Shown piece after piece: positions 61,201 through 64,000 of a DNA stretch of 64,000 bases. Under the pieces are notes generated by a model. The model was given only the letters and a program-made list of their open reading frames with translations, had not been told where the DNA came from and searched no databases. The translations under genes were made by a program, and so were the position numbers. The number at the start of each line of letters is the position of its first letter. Within the stretch, counting starts at the first letter, position 1. The stretch is from Lottia gigantea (Eukaryota; Mollusca; Gastropoda; Lottiidae). The DNA lies in NCBI RefSeq assembly GCF_000327385.1, contig NW_008711065.1, positions 666,921-730,920 of the forward strand, read 5' to 3'.

Positions 61201-62446
61201 TTTATTGAGTATATCTCTGGAATGGCAGACACTGTCCCAACCCTAGTCTGTAATATCCTGGCGTACCTAGGTCACTGTTGAGTTGCTAATGAAAGAAATA
61301 ATTTGATTTCCGATATTAAAATTGATTTGTCGGCAGCTGGTCTGTTGAAGGAAAGATAACACGAGTTGTTCAGATATCACTAATTATTATAATACTAGCT
61401 ACAAATTAATCAGTTGTTTGTCTCTTAATGTATTTTATATAATAGTTAGATCACCACATAATTCAAGTTTAATGTATATAATAGCTAGATCATATTTTTC
61501 GTAACTTTACTTTGAATCTAATGCAGAGAAAGTGATTGTGAAATCATTAACTAAATAAAAAAATCAGCACCGTACACCGCACCGTACACCGCACACCGCA
61601 CCGGACCGTACACCGCACAGTACACCGTACTCCGTCTATTCCTACCTTTATATAGGAAGCGCGTAACCAGAATTGATTGTTTGGAGTGTTCAGTATTGGA
61701 ATTGGTCGGTTGGCAGAATTTGTTCAGAGGGGCAATCCATTTTTTGGAGAAGGCTTTGCCCGTCCCCTCCCCCCCCCCCCCCCACCCATAAAACCTGTAG
61801 CTACGGATCGGGTATGCTGCTTTTAACTGTAAAGAGATTTAAAACAGATTCTCTTGTCTTTGTCATCGACATTTATTTTCAACATCTATTTTCAGTATTC
61901 TGATTACCCTAGGGTAATTCCAATATAAAAAAAAATATGTTCAGCTGACACGCTACAGAGTATTGAACACTTTGATCTGACAATTGTAATAAAAGGCAAT
62001 GATAAAAATATATCATCAATCCAAATTAACATTATCAAAACTGTAAGAAATTCTCTTGAAATCTTGTGAAGACGTAGAAAGGTATGGTTGTACAAAGAAA
62101 TCAGATGATAATGATGTCAAATTTTCCTCAGTATACATCGTACAAGGAGTGACTTATCTTCATAGAGAATCAAACAAAGGCTCGGGAACCTGGGAGTTCA
62201 ATGATTTCTCAACCCATGTCTGATAGCGGCCATGATTTTCCATTTGTTCGATTTGTGACCTTGAGCGCTTCAACATGGCTACCATACCCCCTGTATCTCT
62301 ACCAAGCTATGCACCTTGAAAAGAAAAGATGTAATATTGATAAACTGAGGTAAAGTATTGTGATATCTTGTTGATTATATTATTTATAGAAAGTCAATAA
62401 TTCTCTCAATATCTCTTTGATCTTACAAGATGTAACAGTATATAAT
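59151..62446. other. Gene-free part of calbindin-like intron 2
   Basis: No EF-hand exon or other gene seen. A 60-codon open frame at 59899-60081 is not recognised and lacks splice support. Confidence 0.45.
61566..61640 (+). repeat. CACCG/GTACACCG microsatellite
   Basis: Irregular runs of CACCGTACACCG and CACCGCACCG. A C-run of 14 follows at about 61770. Confidence 0.85.
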
Positions 62447-62770
62447 AGAAATATAAAACAAACGTCATGTCGATATACAGTATATAAATACATAGAAATA
62501 TAAAACAAACGTCATGTCGATATACAATATATAAATACATAGAAATATAAAACAAACGTCATGTCGATATACAGTATATAAATACATAGAAATATAAAAC
62601 AAACGTCATGTCGATATACAATATATAAATACATAGAAATATAAAACAAACGTCATGTCGATATACAGTATATAAATACATAGAAATATAAAACAAACGT
62701 CATGTCGATATTCAGTATATAAATACATAGAAATATAAAACAAACGTCATGTCGATATACAGTATATAAA
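62447..62770 (+). repeat. 47-bp tandem repeat, 7 copies
   Basis: The unit includes AAATATAAAACAAACGTCAT, GTCGATATACAGTATATAAA and TACATAG. Copies alternate CAGTATAT and CAATATAT in the first four units. Confidence 0.95.
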
Positions 62771-62791
62771 ATAAAGACATAGGAGAAAGTC

Positions 62792-64000
62792 AGATTTAGG
62801 TCTTATCAGAGATATTCTCTTATAGAAGTACTGAACTAGGTCACAGGTATAAGGTGTTATAGAAGATACTCTCCTATAGAAACACTGGTCTAGGTCACAA
62901 GTATTAGGTGTTATAGAAGATACTCTCCTATAGAAACACTGGTCTAGGTTACAAGTATTAGATGTTATAGAAGATACTCTCCTAAAGAAACACTAGTCTA
63001 GGTTACAAGTAGTAGGTGTCATAGAAGATACTCTCCTATAGAAACACTGGTCTAGGTTACAAGTATTAGATGTTATAGAAGATACTCTCCTAAAGAAACA
63101 CTAGTCTAGGTTACAAGTATTAGATGTTATAGAAGATACTCTCCTATAGAAACACTGGTCTAGGTTACAAGTATTAGATGTTATAGAAGATACTCTCCTA
63201 TAGAAACAATGGTCTAGGTTACAAGTATTAGATGTTATAGAAGATACTCTCCTATAGAAACACTGGTCTAGGTTACAAGTATTAGATGTTATAGAAGATA
63301 CTCTCCTATAGAAACACTGGTCTAGGTTACAAGTATTATGTGTTATAGAAGATACTCTCCTATAGAAACACTGGTCTAGGTCACAAGTATTAGATGTTAT
63401 AGAAGATACTCTCCTATAGAAACACTGGTCTAGGTCACAAGTATTAGGTGTTATAGAAGATACTCTCCTATAGAAACACTGGTCTAGGTTACAAGTATTA
63501 GATGTTATAGAAGATACTCTCCTATAGAAACACTGGTCTAGGTTACAAGTATTAGATGTTATAGAAGATACTCTCCTATAGAAACACTGGTCTAGGTTAC
63601 AAGTATTATGTGTTATAGAAGATACTCTCCTATAGAAACACTGGTCTAGGTTACAAGTATTATGTGTTATAGAAGATACTCTCCTATAGAAACACTGGTC
63701 TAGATTACAAGTATTAGATGTTATAGAAGATACTCTCCTATAGAAACACTGGTCTAGGTTACAAGTATTATGTGTTATAGAAGATACTCTCCTATAGAAA
63801 CACTGGTCTAGGTCACAAGTATTAGATGTTATAGAAGATACTCTCCTATAGAAACACTGGTCTAGGTCACAAGTATTAGGTGTTATAGAAGATACTCTCC
63901 TATAGAAACACTGGTCTAGGTTACAAGTATTAGATGTTATAGAAGATACTCTCCTATAGAAACACTGGTCTAGGTTACAAGTATTAGGTGTTATAGAAGA
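62792..64000 (+). repeat. 54-bp satellite, about 22 copies, runs past the window
   Basis: The unit includes GTTATAGAAGATACTCTCCT, ATAGAAACACTGGTCTAGGT and TACAAGTATTA. Variants (GGTCACAAG versus GGTTACAAG; AGATG, AGGTG or ATGTG) recur in the same order 432 bp apart, that is eight units. The true length is unknown because the window ends inside it. Confidence 0.95.

Noticed and set aside
62447-64000. CRISPR-like array
   Set aside because: There are no unique spacers between identical repeats; the units are head-to-tail, and the sequence is animal nuclear DNA.
1-64000. Retrovirus-like, LTR or Polinton elements
   Set aside because: No long terminal repeats and no polymerase, integrase or capsid-like reading frames were recognised anywhere.

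Overview
The window looks like AT-rich nuclear DNA from an invertebrate animal, most likely a mollusc and possibly a gastropod. This is an inference from gene style and repeats; no species can be named. Genes are sparse and split by GT-AG introns. There is no operon structure, no prokaryotic signal and no recognisable virus-like element. Most of the sequence is intergenic or intronic and is filled with dispersed short elements and minisatellites.

Three protein-coding loci can be supported. (1) 38479-40269 (+) holds the last four exons of a sterol-desaturase/fatty-acid-hydroxylase family gene, closest in pattern to FAXDC2. Splice phases agree at all three introns and all three histidine boxes are present. 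The N-terminal exon or exons were not identified. (2) 40826-41518 (-) is an unrecognised 230-codon intronless reading frame for a proline-rich, SH3/EVH1-ligand-like protein, convergent with gene 1. (3) 48979-49105 and 56352-56437 (+) are the first two coding exons of a calbindin-32-like (calbindin/secretagogin family) EF-hand protein. They are separated by a 7.2 kb intron, and the rest of the gene lies beyond the right edge.

Layout: 1-38 kb is gene-poor, with SINE fragments, MITE-like elements, small local duplications and a 51-bp minisatellite at 36.06-36.65 kb. 38.5-41.5 kb holds the convergent gene pair. 42-48.4 kb is dense in dispersed elements: two MITEs, two opposed SINE copies and a 74-bp satellite. 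49-56.4 kb is the calbindin intron, about half of it tandem repeat. 56.4-64 kb is gene-free and ends in 67-bp, 47-bp and 54-bp arrays, the last running off the window.

The most interesting signal is a link between dispersed and tandem repeats. The 51-bp array (53.0-55.8 kb) and the 32-bp array (51.6-52.2 kb) both appear to be built from the terminal 30-50 bp of the dispersed SINE-like family seen across the window. Other notable points are an 8-unit (432-bp) higher-order period in the 54-bp array, a duplicated copy of the FAXDC2-like C-terminal codons 175 bp downstream of the stop, and a MITE family that carries a perfect cAMP-response-element palindrome in two copies.
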